From positions 1 through 62,014 of the forward strand of contig JAFYDI010000004.1 in assembly GCA_017544835.1 (NCBI GenBank): a stretch of DNA of 62,014 nucleotides, written 5' to 3'. The position numbers were made by a program, and so were the translations under genes. Each line of letters opens with the position of its first letter. Positions within the stretch are counted from its first letter, which is position 1. Under the pieces are notes generated by a model. It saw only the letters and a list, made by a program, of their open reading frames with translations, ran no database searches and was not told the origin of the DNA. Of the stretch, positions 44,182-52,158 are shown piece after piece. The stretch comes from Lachnospiraceae bacterium (lineage in GTDB: Bacteria; Bacillota; Clostridia; Lachnospirales; Lachnospiraceae).

Positions 44182-45834
44182 TTGTTAGAGAGTAAGAGAT
44201 TTAAAAGAAGAGTGGCTGCCGCAATCATCATTGCGATGCTTGCTCTTGTCAGCTTTGTCTTCATCAGGGGACAGTATGAAGATACAAGAATAATACATGA
44301 GACCACAAACGACGGCGGCATTACCTGGTTTACCGAGGATGGCGCTGTAGTTGACTTTCCGCTTTCCGTAAAGGGTAAGAAGGGTGAGCCTGTTACCATA
44401 AGAAGTACACTTCCCACCGTAATACCGGATAAATGGGCGATGGAGTTTCTTTCGCTGTATGCGGCGTGTGAGGTCAGGGTTAACGGCGAGGTTATTAATT
44501 CTTACGGAACGGTTCTGCCGCTTCCTTATGGCCAGCTTATCGGCAACATACGTGTCATCACGGAACTAAGGCCTTCCATGGCCGGCAAGGAAATTACGAT
44601 AACGTTTACGCCCTATTACAATATTCATATGGATGTGGCAGGCGTAAGCTTTGGAAGCATTGCGGCCGTTAAGTACAGCATCGCCGTAGAGAACATGGTT
44701 CGCATGGCTGTGGTAATCAGCCTACTGATTATACTTATGATAGGTATAGGTCTGACCATTTACCAGGCGCGAGAGAAGAACGCGGCGGGATTCTCACTGT
44801 TTTCCAATTTCTGCTTCTTTACAATGATAGTAATCCTGTGGGTAATCTGCAGCTCGGATATGCCGCAGTTTTATACAAGTGCCAATGAAGCCGTGGCGCT
44901 CATATCATTCTTAAGCCTTGCATCCGTAGGTATTCCGTACCTTGGATTCTGCGCGCAGGTACTTAAGCGCGGCTCGCGCATCTGTGAAGTTCTGGGAATC
45001 GCGGGCTGGATTCTTCCCGTTATTAATATTATCGGCTTTTGCGCCAACCTTTTCGATCCGCTTGAGGTGCTGATTCTTTCGCACTTATACATTGGCGGCG
45101 CGGCTGTGCTTACGCTTATACTTGCCTTCCTTAATCAAAGAGGCGGCGCCGAGACGAAGATTTTGCTTACAGCCACCGTCATTATTTCACTTGGCTTCTT
45201 CGTGGGCGTGGGCTTTTACTACATAGCACCTTCACAAGGTTACGCCGGAACGGTTGTGGGCCTTGCCATGGTTGCCTTCGTGGCGACACTTTTCGTGCTT
45301 GTCCTAAACCGCCAGATTACCTATGTCCGCGAAAGAAAATACCTCGACACCTACAAGGAACTTGCCTACCGCGATATGCTCACGGGTCTTAACAACCGTG
45401 CGGCCTTCGATAAACTTTTCAATGAATTGCCCGATAAATATGAAGAGGGTACAGAAATCACACTCTTCATGTTCGACCTTAACAACCTTAAGCACGTTAA
45501 CGACGAACTCGGCCACATCGAAGGCGACCGCCTTATCAAAGAAATGTCCGAGTGCCTTGATAAGACCTTTAAAAACGTCGGTACTTCCTACCGCCTCGGC
45601 GGCGACGAATTTGCAGCCGTAGTAGTAGGCACGCGTAAGAACCCCGACAAACTCTTACGTGAATTCGACAGCAACGTCGAATACTGTAACATCATTAACA
45701 AAGGAAAACTTTCCGCTGCCAAAGGCTATTATCAGAAGCCGCTTACCAAGACAGCTTCTTTTGCCCGTGACCTCTACCGCTACGCGGACCAGGCCATGTA
45801 CGCCGACAAGCAGCGTCGCAATATCAAACAATGA
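44182..45834 (+). CDS. 7TM-type membrane GGDEF diguanylate cyclase
   Basis: A 550-residue protein with a TTG start behind AAGGGAT. One membrane helix (about 12-28) leads to an extracytoplasmic beta-rich domain (about 30-165, with EVRVNGEVINSYGT as in 7TMR-DISM sensors). Seven helices follow (about 170-375), then a GGDEF domain (about 395-550) with MLTGLNNRAAFD, DLNNLKHVNDELGH and YRLGGDEFAAVV. It probably makes cyclic di-GMP in response to an external ligand, perhaps a carbohydrate. As in the two other cyclases here, no RxxD I-site is seen before GGDEF. It is the last sizeable gene before the flagellar cluster, where cyclic di-GMP could act, though no effector is visible. Confidence 0.88.
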   Translation: MLESKRFKRRVAAAIIIAMLALVSFVFIRGQYEDTRIIHETTNDGGITWFTEDGAVVDFPLSVKGKKGEPVTIRSTLPTVIPDKWAMEFLSLYAACEVRVNGEVINSYGTVLPLPYGQLIGNIRVITELRPSMAGKEITITFTPYYNIHMDVAGVSFGSIAAVKYSIAVENMVRMAVVISLLIILMIGIGLTIYQAREKNAAGFSLFSNFCFFTMIVILWVICSSDMPQFYTSANEAVALISFLSLASVGIPYLGFCAQVLKRGSRICEVLGIAGWILPVINIIGFCANLFDPLEVLILSHLYIGGAAVLTLILAFLNQRGGAETKILLTATVIISLGFFVGVGFYYIAPSQGYAGTVVGLAMVAFVATLFVLVLNRQITYVRERKYLDTYKELAYRDMLTGLNNRAAFDKLFNELPDKYEEGTEITLFMFDLNNLKHVNDELGHIEGDRLIKEMSECLDKTFKNVGTSYRLGGDEFAAVVVGTRKNPDKLLREFDSNVEYCNIINKGKLSAAKGYYQKPLTKTASFARDLYRYADQAMYADKQRRNIKQ

Positions 45835-45849
45835 GAATGGAGTAACACT

Positions 45850-46077
45850 ATGCCAAATCCTGCAGACATCATGAAACTTATGGGGATGAAGAATAAATTT
45901 GAATCATCCCATCCGAAATTTGTATCATTCATCAAGGACGTAGCCTCCCATGGCATCACCGAAGGCGACATCCTTGAAGTAACCATAACCCGCCCCACCG
46001 GCGAGAAAACCACCGCCAACCTTCGCGTCACCGCCGACGATGTTGAAATGGTTCAAGACCTCAAGAACCTCCGCTGA
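45850..46077 (+). CDS. small unknown protein, 75 residues
   Basis: A short soluble protein I do not recognise. It begins MPNPADIMKLMGMKNKFE and ends with DVEMVQDLKNLR. The central stretch (GITEGDILEVTITRPTGEK) predicts beta strands between an N-terminal helix and a C-terminal helix. GGAG lies 7 bp before the ATG, and the gene follows the GGDEF gene by 15 bp, so it may be co-expressed. The composition is ordinary for this genome and codon use matches the neighbours, which supports a real gene. Its stop codon TGA is part of the terminal pairing of the structured element at 46075-46350. Confidence 0.7.
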   Translation: MPNPADIMKLMGMKNKFESSHPKFVSFIKDVASHGITEGDILEVTITRPTGEKTTANLRVTADDVEMVQDLKNLR

Positions 46078-46350
46078 TAATTGGCTGCTTTGACGCGATT
46101 CCTTGAGGGCAAAAGGCTTCCCCCAAAACCCTCTCCCGCTTCAATCTCGCGTAGCGGCCGGCAGACGCTCCGTATAGACTGCGGTCTGCCCTACGCAAAA
46201 AGTGGTGCTTGAGGGACAGCACGACACTTTTTTGCAACTCAAACAATCGTGTTTTCGTGCATAAGCGGCTTAAAATACAGCCGCTAAGCGCCGACGCTGC
46301 GATAGAGTTTTGGCGAAAGCCTTTTGCCCTCAACGAATCGCTGCTTATCA
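46075..46350. ncRNA. candidate structured RNA or small inverted-repeat element
   Basis: A 276-bp block with nested pairing. The outermost is TGATAA (46075-46080) with TTATCA (46345-46350). Next GCGATTC (46095-46101) pairs with GAATCGC (46335-46341), and after one mismatch the 17-base TTGAGGGCAAAAGGCTT (46103-46119) pairs perfectly with 46317-46333. Inside lie three hairpins: 46149-46196 (GCGTAG and GGCAGAC arms around a CGGCC bulge), 46197-46232 (AAAAAGTG and GTGC arms) and 46264-46285 (AGCGGCT arms), plus AGCG-CCGA-CGCT at 46287-46298. No protein-coding frame is credible. Orientation is unknown. It could be a structured RNA or a MITE-like repeat; no transposase is near. It belongs to the 460-bp gap before flgM; 46351-46463 is otherwise AT-rich without clear signals. 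Confidence 0.55.
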
Positions 46351-46463
46351 TATAAGGCGAATGTTTTAACATATACAAGGGCGCAGTTGACGGATTATGT
46401 CGGTTGCAAGGTATGGGAAATAGAAAACTATAGAGAAAAATAAAAATTTTTTTCAAAAAAGAC

Positions 46464-46490
46464 TAAAGTATATAAAAATTCTTCCGATAA
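46464..46490 (+). promoter_or_regulatory. sigma-28 (FliA/SigD) promoter of flgM
   Basis: TAAA (46464-46467) and TCCGATAA (46483-46490) are 15 bp apart, close to the TAAA-N15-GCCGATAT consensus. An A/T-tract block (AAATTTTTTTCAAAAAAG) lies directly upstream and has a near copy before flgL. Confidence 0.8.
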
Positions 46491-46537
46491 ATGTAGTAGA
46501 GAATTAGAAAAAGCATGTAAATGCGAAGGAGGAACTT

Positions 46538-46813
46538 ATGCGTATAGAAGCTTATACACAGGTTCAGCAACTCTATAATTCCGCTAAGGTACAGAAGGAT
46601 GCAAACATAGCTAAGAAAGGACAGACCGACCAGGTTCAGATCTCTTCAATGGGTCTTAACATCCAGGCTGCAAAGGCTGCTGTTAAATCTGCTGAGGACA
46701 TCAGATTTGATAAGGTTAATCCTATTAAGGAAGCTATTGCTAACGGTACCTACAGCGTGAGTGCCGAGTCATTTGCTGACAAATTATTGGAGAAATACGA
46801 GTCATTGCGTTAG
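46538..46813 (+). CDS. flgM: anti-sigma-28 factor FlgM
   Basis: A 91-residue protein with the FlgM signature: TDQVQISSMGLNIQAAKAAV in the middle and VNPIKEAIANGTYSV, then SFADKLLEKY at the C-terminus, the sigma-binding helices. FlgM holds sigma-28 inactive until the hook is complete and FlgM is exported. Being behind a sigma-28 promoter makes a negative feedback loop, as known in other bacteria. AAGGAGGAACTT precedes the ATG. It leads the operon flgM-flgN-flgK-flgK2. Confidence 0.93.
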   Translation: MRIEAYTQVQQLYNSAKVQKDANIAKKGQTDQVQISSMGLNIQAAKAAVKSAEDIRFDKVNPIKEAIANGTYSVSAESFADKLLEKYESLR

Positions 46814-46823
46814 GGAGGCTTAA

Positions 46824-47342
46824 GTGGCAAGTCTTATTGATACTCTTACTGAAGTTCTAAATGGGGAAGACAAAGAATATCAGAAGCTGCTCGACCTCTC
46901 TAAGAGCAAGACCGATGTCATCGTACGAGGTGACCTGAACGCACTTTCTGTGATTACGGATAAGGAGCAGGAAGTAGTGGGCAGGATCCAGGCGCTTGAA
47001 CATCAGCGCACTTCTACCATGACGGAAATCGCTAAAATCCTAAACACGGACGTTTCGGGACTTAAGCTTGATGTACTTATTGATTTACTGAAAAAGAAAC
47101 CCAAGGAACAAAAAGCTTTAGCGCTGATTCATGACAGACTTCATGTAACGCTTTTTGAGATGAAACTCATAAATGAGCGAAACGATGAACTTATTAAGAG
47201 CGCCATTGAAATGACCAATTTCAATTTAAACCTCTTACAGTCGGCGCGCAAAGCACCTGAAACTGCCAATTACAACAGAGGAGCATTTAATGTCGGGAAC
47301 GTTCTCGGCGTGGAATCCGGCTCCTTTGATGCGAAACAATAA
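46824..47342 (+). CDS. flgN: flagellar chaperone FlgN
   Basis: A 172-residue mostly helical protein with GTG start, 10 bp behind flgM. The arrangement of helices (about 1-140) with SLIDTLTEVLNGEDKEYQKL and FEMKLINERNDELIKSAIE fits FlgN, the export chaperone of the hook-junction proteins FlgK and FlgL. Its place between flgM and flgK is the usual one. RBS GGGAGGCTTAA. Sequence conservation in this family is low, so the call rests on length, helical pattern and position. Confidence 0.88.
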   Translation: MASLIDTLTEVLNGEDKEYQKLLDLSKSKTDVIVRGDLNALSVITDKEQEVVGRIQALEHQRTSTMTEIAKILNTDVSGLKLDVLIDLLKKKPKEQKALALIHDRLHVTLFEMKLINERNDELIKSAIEMTNFNLNLLQSARKAPETANYNRGAFNVGNVLGVESGSFDAKQ

Positions 47343-47348
47343 AATCCC

Positions 47349-47369
47349 ATCCGCCACCCTGTGGCGGAT
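47349..47369 (+). promoter_or_regulatory. intercistronic hairpin between flgN and flgK
   Basis: A perfect 9-bp stem ATCCGCCAC / GTGGCGGAT with a 3-nt loop, not followed by a T run. It is more likely an mRNA processing or stability element than a terminator. Confidence 0.6.
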
Positions 47370-47424
47370 GATTTGCACAAGGGGGTAACCTTTAGTGCAG
47401 CGTAACACTCGGAGGATTTAAGCA

Positions 47425-49245
47425 ATGCCGTTAATGGGAAGCGTTTACGTGGGAACCTCAGGATTACAGACATCCCAGAATGCCCTTAACACAACTGCAC
47501 ATAACCTGTCCAATATGGATACCACAGGATTTGTACGTCAGCAGGTATTGCTTGGTGACAGACTTTATAATACCCTTCAGAAGGGCTCGGTCAACGTATC
47601 GGCTCAGCAGGTGGGTCTTGGTGTTACGTATGAAAAAGTCAGACAGGTTAGAGATTATTTCTTAGACCAGTCGTACCGTAAAGAAAACGGTAGGGCTTCT
47701 TTCTATTCGAGCCAGTACGAGGCTATGAACGAAGTCGAAGACCTCTTAAACGAGCTTAACGACGACGCAAGCTTCAACCATGCAATGACCAATTTCTGGT
47801 CTACTCTTCAGGAGCTGGCTAAGACTCCCGACGATACCACAGTACAGAGAATGCTCATCCAGAACGCGCAGAGCTTTCTTACCAATGCAAGTCAGGTGTA
47901 TCAGGGACTTATTTCCTACCAGAATGAATTAAATACTCATATAGGCGAAAAGGTCGACCGCATCAACGAACTCGGCAGACTCATCATGCATTACAATGAC
48001 GAGATCCGTAAAGTTGAGGTGGGCGGCGTTGAAAGCGCCAATGACTTTAGAGACGCAAGAAACCAGGCCCTTGATGAACTATCAGGCCTTGTAAATATAG
48101 AATATAGCGAAGACGTATACCACACAGTAAGCGTACGAGTAGAAGGCATGGAGTTCATTAATGCCGAGTCTATAAACACTATTGAGCTTTATACCGATGC
48201 CAAGACCGGCTTCTACACACCTTATTGGAAGATGAACGCTGTATGGCGTATCAATGACGAAGGCGTCGAAGAGCTCGACTTAAGCCGTGCTTTCGTATAT
48301 AACACAGAAAAACTCGTATCCGCAGAGAATGACACCGATATCGGACAGCTCCGCGCGATGCTCTACATAAGAGGCGACAAGATTGCCGACTATACGGACA
48401 TCCCCGTAAAGCCTGAAGTTCCCGAGAATAAGATGGAACGAGATCCTTCCACCGGTACCGACAGATACAGATTCGGAGACGAATACTTTGATTCTTATGC
48501 CGATGCGGTTGACGCGTACCAGAAGGCTTATGATAAATATACCAAGAAGGTCGATTACTATAATCACACGGTTGCCCAGTCCGTTTGTATGAACGTTCAG
48601 GCCGAGTTCGACCAATTAATCCATAACGTAGTTACCGCAGTCAACGGAGTACTCAAGGATGCCTATGACAAAGCTGCCGCAGAAGGTAAGGTTTACATGG
48701 CAGACGACGACGGTTCACCTCTTGAAATCTTCATGAGAAAAGAATGTACCGATTACACCTGGAACAGTACCACCAACACTTGGGACTATACAGAAGAAAA
48801 TATCGAGGACGATTATCACACAGAGACTCTTTACTCGATTTCAAACCTGATTATTAACCCTCACCTCTTAAGAGAAGCGGGTAAGATGAAGTTCAGACTT
48901 GACGATAAGACCGTAGATTACGAGACAGCTAAAGCCCTCATAGATGCTTTTGACGCAGACATCTACGCTCTTAACCCTAATGTAACCACAAGATGCTCCC
49001 TTAACACCTACTATACGAACCTCGTGTCTCAGGTAGCCAATTCCGGAAGCGTCTACAGAAATATAACGGAAGCACAGACCATTACAATGACCAGTATCGA
49101 TGCCGCAAGAGAGCAGATACTCGGTGTATCTTCAGACGAAGAGCTTTCGAACATGATAAAGTTCCAGAACGCCTTCAACGCAGCGAGCCGATACATCAAC
49201 GTAATCGATACACTTCTTGATAACATTATCAACAACTTAGGATAA
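47425..49245 (+). CDS. flgK: flagellar hook-filament junction protein FlgK (first copy)
   Basis: A 606-residue axial protein. The N-terminal flagellar rod/hook motif GLQTSQNALNTTAHNLSNMD and the C-terminal MIKFQNAFNAASRYINVIDT are the paired helices that pack in the axial core. FlgK (HAP1) forms the first ring between hook and filament, with FlgL above it. The middle (about 150-520) is variable and acidic. RBS CGGAGGATTTAAGC. A second complete FlgK-like gene follows after 48 bp. This copy has the shorter N-terminus and the canonical LSNMDTTGFVRQQ motif. Confidence 0.92.
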   Translation: MPLMGSVYVGTSGLQTSQNALNTTAHNLSNMDTTGFVRQQVLLGDRLYNTLQKGSVNVSAQQVGLGVTYEKVRQVRDYFLDQSYRKENGRASFYSSQYEAMNEVEDLLNELNDDASFNHAMTNFWSTLQELAKTPDDTTVQRMLIQNAQSFLTNASQVYQGLISYQNELNTHIGEKVDRINELGRLIMHYNDEIRKVEVGGVESANDFRDARNQALDELSGLVNIEYSEDVYHTVSVRVEGMEFINAESINTIELYTDAKTGFYTPYWKMNAVWRINDEGVEELDLSRAFVYNTEKLVSAENDTDIGQLRAMLYIRGDKIADYTDIPVKPEVPENKMERDPSTGTDRYRFGDEYFDSYADAVDAYQKAYDKYTKKVDYYNHTVAQSVCMNVQAEFDQLIHNVVTAVNGVLKDAYDKAAAEGKVYMADDDGSPLEIFMRKECTDYTWNSTTNTWDYTEENIEDDYHTETLYSISNLIINPHLLREAGKMKFRLDDKTVDYETAKALIDAFDADIYALNPNVTTRCSLNTYYTNLVSQVANSGSVYRNITEAQTITMTSIDAAREQILGVSSDEELSNMIKFQNAFNAASRYINVIDTLLDNIINNLG

Positions 49246-49293
49246 CGTAGCCCCGTAGATTCTTTCTTTTGCCGAATCTGAAAGGAGACATAC

Positions 49294-51189
49294 ATGCCTT
49301 CACAATTTTTTGGATTAAACACAGCATATACAGGACTTCTTGCAGCCAATGCAGGTCTTAATACCACAGCCAACAACATCTCGAACTCCGAGACCAAGGG
49401 CTACAGCCGTCAGCAGGCCGTCCAGGAAGCCAACAGAGCGCTCCGCACCTACACCTCGTATGGTTCGGCCGGTGCCGGCGTAGACACCATCGCTATTGAG
49501 AGAATCCGTGACGAGTTCTACGACTCCAAGTACTGGGACAACAACACCAGACTTGGAAGCGCCGATATCAAGGCTTACTACACTAAGTCTATCGAGAACT
49601 ACCTTCAGGATACAGACCAGATTGCAGGCTTTAACACCGCATATAACCTTATGTTTGACGCACTGGAAGAACTGCAAAAGAACGCGGGTAACGCTTCCGC
49701 CAAGTCACAGTTTGTAATGTACTCTCAGTCACTCTGCGACTACTTTAACGGTGTTTCGGGCCAGTTATCCGAGCTTCAGAAGGATATCAACCAGGAAATT
49801 AAGGATACGGTATCGGAGATTAACTCAATCGCCGAGCGTATCGCTACTCTTAATAAACAGATTAACGTTATCGAGCTTACAGGCGCACGTGCCAATGAGC
49901 TTCGAGACAAGAGAGCGCTTCTTATCGATGACCTTTCTCAGTACGTAGACGTTAAGACTACAGAGATGCCTATCAAGGACACCGCCAACAACTTAGATAC
50001 CGGCGCCACAAGATTTATTATCGAAATAGCGGGCAACCAGCTTCTTGTTGATAATACCGATTTCAGAACCCTTTCCTGCGAAGCAAGAGAGATTAATGAA
50101 ACCATTAACCAGTGCGATGAACAGGGACTTTATGAAATAGAGTGGAACGACAGCGTACGTTTCGACCTTTACAATCCCCTTATCGGCGGTAAGCTCCAGG
50201 GACTTATCGAGCTTAGAGACGGTAACAATACCGAGAACTTCAGGGGTACTGTTGAAACCGTTAATGTTACGGAAGGAATCGTGAAGGTTAAAGCTACCGA
50301 AGATTATCTTTTTGACATTAACAAATGTACACTTTCCCAGCACGGCGGCAAGATAAGCCTTGGCTCGGAAGAGTATTATTACTCCGATTGGACATATTCT
50401 TACGATAAGGATACCAACGAGTGCTACTACGAATTCAAAATTGACAAGAACTACGGCGAATGTGTTCTTTCGCCTTCAAGAATAGGCAAGGACGCAGAGG
50501 TAGGTCCCAGCATCGATTACCAGGGTATTCCTTACTATCAGGAGCAGTTAAACGAATTCGTAAGAACCTTCGCTCAGACCTTTAACCAGATTCTTACCCA
50601 GGACGGCGCGGTAGACGGTTACGGCAACGATGCCACCGACCCTACCAAGAACGCTTTGTTCAGAGGTACCGACAGTAACGGCGGACAGATTGGTTATGAA
50701 GATTACTATAATGACTTAAATGACGGTGATAACGTTATTTCAATCACCAACAGTTCATCTTCATATTATCGTCTGACTGCAGCTAACTTCGCTATTAACC
50801 ATGAAATCGCTATGGATCCCAAGCTCTTCGCATCAAGAACCGGTGCTACAGACGGTGAGTCTAAGTGCGATATCGTGGATGAACTCTTAACCATTAAGAA
50901 CGACAAGGATGTATTCTCCTTCAGAGGCGGCTCCTCAAGTGAGTTCCTTCAGGCAGTACTTTCCGATGCGGCACTTAATGCGGCAAGAGCCAACAGCTCC
51001 GTTAAGTATTACACCACCATGGAGAACGTAATCAACAACCAGCGAATCTCCGTATTCGGCGTAGACTCCGACGAAGAAGCAGTAAGCCTTGTTAAATACA
51101 AGAACGCATACGACCTTGCTTCCAAGATGATTCAGACCTTCACTGAGATTTACGACAGACTCATTCTTGAGACCGGCGTAGGAAGATAA
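49294..51189 (+). CDS. flgK: second FlgK-like hook-junction protein
   Basis: A 631-residue paralogue directly downstream of the first flgK. It has the N-terminal motif ANAGLNTTANNISNSETKGY and GAGVDTIAIERIRDEFYDSK, the latter very typical of FlgK, and the C-terminal YKNAYDLASKMIQTFTEIYD. Both terminal domains are complete, so it is not a decayed copy. The central domains of the two copies differ, so they are not a recent duplication. It may make a second layer at the junction or be used in a different flagellum state. RBS AAGGAGACATAC. A strong terminator follows. Confidence 0.9.
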   Translation: MPSQFFGLNTAYTGLLAANAGLNTTANNISNSETKGYSRQQAVQEANRALRTYTSYGSAGAGVDTIAIERIRDEFYDSKYWDNNTRLGSADIKAYYTKSIENYLQDTDQIAGFNTAYNLMFDALEELQKNAGNASAKSQFVMYSQSLCDYFNGVSGQLSELQKDINQEIKDTVSEINSIAERIATLNKQINVIELTGARANELRDKRALLIDDLSQYVDVKTTEMPIKDTANNLDTGATRFIIEIAGNQLLVDNTDFRTLSCEAREINETINQCDEQGLYEIEWNDSVRFDLYNPLIGGKLQGLIELRDGNNTENFRGTVETVNVTEGIVKVKATEDYLFDINKCTLSQHGGKISLGSEEYYYSDWTYSYDKDTNECYYEFKIDKNYGECVLSPSRIGKDAEVGPSIDYQGIPYYQEQLNEFVRTFAQTFNQILTQDGAVDGYGNDATDPTKNALFRGTDSNGGQIGYEDYYNDLNDGDNVISITNSSSSYYRLTAANFAINHEIAMDPKLFASRTGATDGESKCDIVDELLTIKNDKDVFSFRGGSSSEFLQAVLSDAALNAARANSSVKYYTTMENVINNQRISVFGVDSDEEAVSLVKYKNAYDLASKMIQTFTEIYDRLILETGVGR

Positions 51190-51208
51190 GATAAAGAAAG
51201 ACACAGTT

Positions 51209-51241
51209 AAAGGGCTGTCGCAATTGCGACAGCCCTTTTTG
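51209..51241. terminator. strong terminator ending the flgM-flgK2 operon
   Basis: A perfect stem AAGGGCTGTCGCA / TGCGACAGCCCTT, nearly a continuous palindrome, followed by T residues on the plus strand. It lies between convergent operons and can also serve the minus-strand permeases. Confidence 0.92.
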
Positions 51242-51273
51242 ATGGGAACTCTTAAATGAATTTCAAAGGGTAA

Positions 51274-52158
51274 TTAACCCTTAACACTACCTTCGGATAC
51301 GCCTCTGATAATGAACTTGGATAAGAGCAGATATACCACGATTACAGGAAGGATGGAGAGCAGAATCAGCATGTAAAGCTGGCCCATATCGAACTTGGCG
51401 TAATCTGCACTTCTTAAGTCTGAAATCATGATAGGCACTGTCTTAAGAGCAGGCTTATCGATAATCATACCGGGAATAAAGAAGTTATTCCAGGATGCTA
51501 CGAAAGAGAAAATCATCTGAACCGCAATAGCGGGACCCATAATCGGGATGACGATTCTGTTAAATGTGTAGAATTCCGAAGCTCCGTCAACTCTTGCTGC
51601 TTCAACAATCTCAAGCGGCAGGATACTCTCCATATACTGTTTCATGAAGAAGAATACAACCGGTGCCGCGATTGAAGGAAGAATCAGCGGAAGATAGTTA
51701 TTGGTAAGATTAAGTGTGTTACAAAGCTTGACGAAACCAACTGCGGAAATCTGTGAAGGAATCATCATTACCACAAGGATAAAGGTGAAAGCAGTCTTTT
51801 TAAGCTTGAAATCATAGCAGTGAATACCGAATGCCGTCAGAGCTGAGAAATACGTTGTAAGAAGTGCTGACGAAAAGGCAATCACAAATGAGTTAAGCAT
51901 TCCGCGAGGAATATTGGTAGAATCATCTGTCCAGGCGTTCTTTAAATTCTCAAGCGCGTGGGTTGAAGGCATAAGTGTAAAGCCTCCGAACAATTCGCCG
52001 TGTGAACGTGTGGAGTTAACAAAAAGCAGGTAAAAGAAGAACAAACATAAAAAGGTGAGCGCCGCAAGAATAGTGTAAACAAATATTCTTGAGATAAGTA
52101 ACATTGTGCGACCTTTTACTGAAAGGTAATCGTTAGCTTTGGCTTTATTATTACTCAT
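51274..52158 (-). CDS. sugar ABC transporter permease (MalG-like)
   Basis: A 294-residue CUT1 permease with six hydrophobic helices, the EAA loop EAARVDGASEFYTFNRIVIP and a C-terminal FIIRGVSEGSVKG, typical for MalG-like proteins. It overlaps the upstream permease gene by 4 bp (ATGA) and is the last gene of the minus-strand module 53261-51274. No ATPase gene is present in the module, so it probably uses a shared ATPase such as that at 20389. RBS AAAGGAGGC. Confidence 0.93.
   Translation of the reverse strand: MSNNKAKANDYLSVKGRTMLLISRIFVYTILAALTFLCLFFFYLLFVNSTRSHGELFGGFTLMPSTHALENLKNAWTDDSTNIPRGMLNSFVIAFSSALLTTYFSALTAFGIHCYDFKLKKTAFTFILVVMMIPSQISAVGFVKLCNTLNLTNNYLPLILPSIAAPVVFFFMKQYMESILPLEIVEAARVDGASEFYTFNRIVIPIMGPAIAVQMIFSFVASWNNFFIPGMIIDKPALKTVPIMISDLRSADYAKFDMGQLYMLILLSILPVIVVYLLLSKFIIRGVSEGSVKG

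Noticed and set aside
46075-46350. Insertion sequence
   Set aside because: Inverted repeats are present but there is no transposase frame, and the interior is fully occupied by hairpins; only a non-autonomous element remains possible.
46061-46456. 131-codon minus-strand frame across the structured element
   Set aside because: Its sequence follows from the inverted repeats, it has no ribosome site and no domain-like composition.
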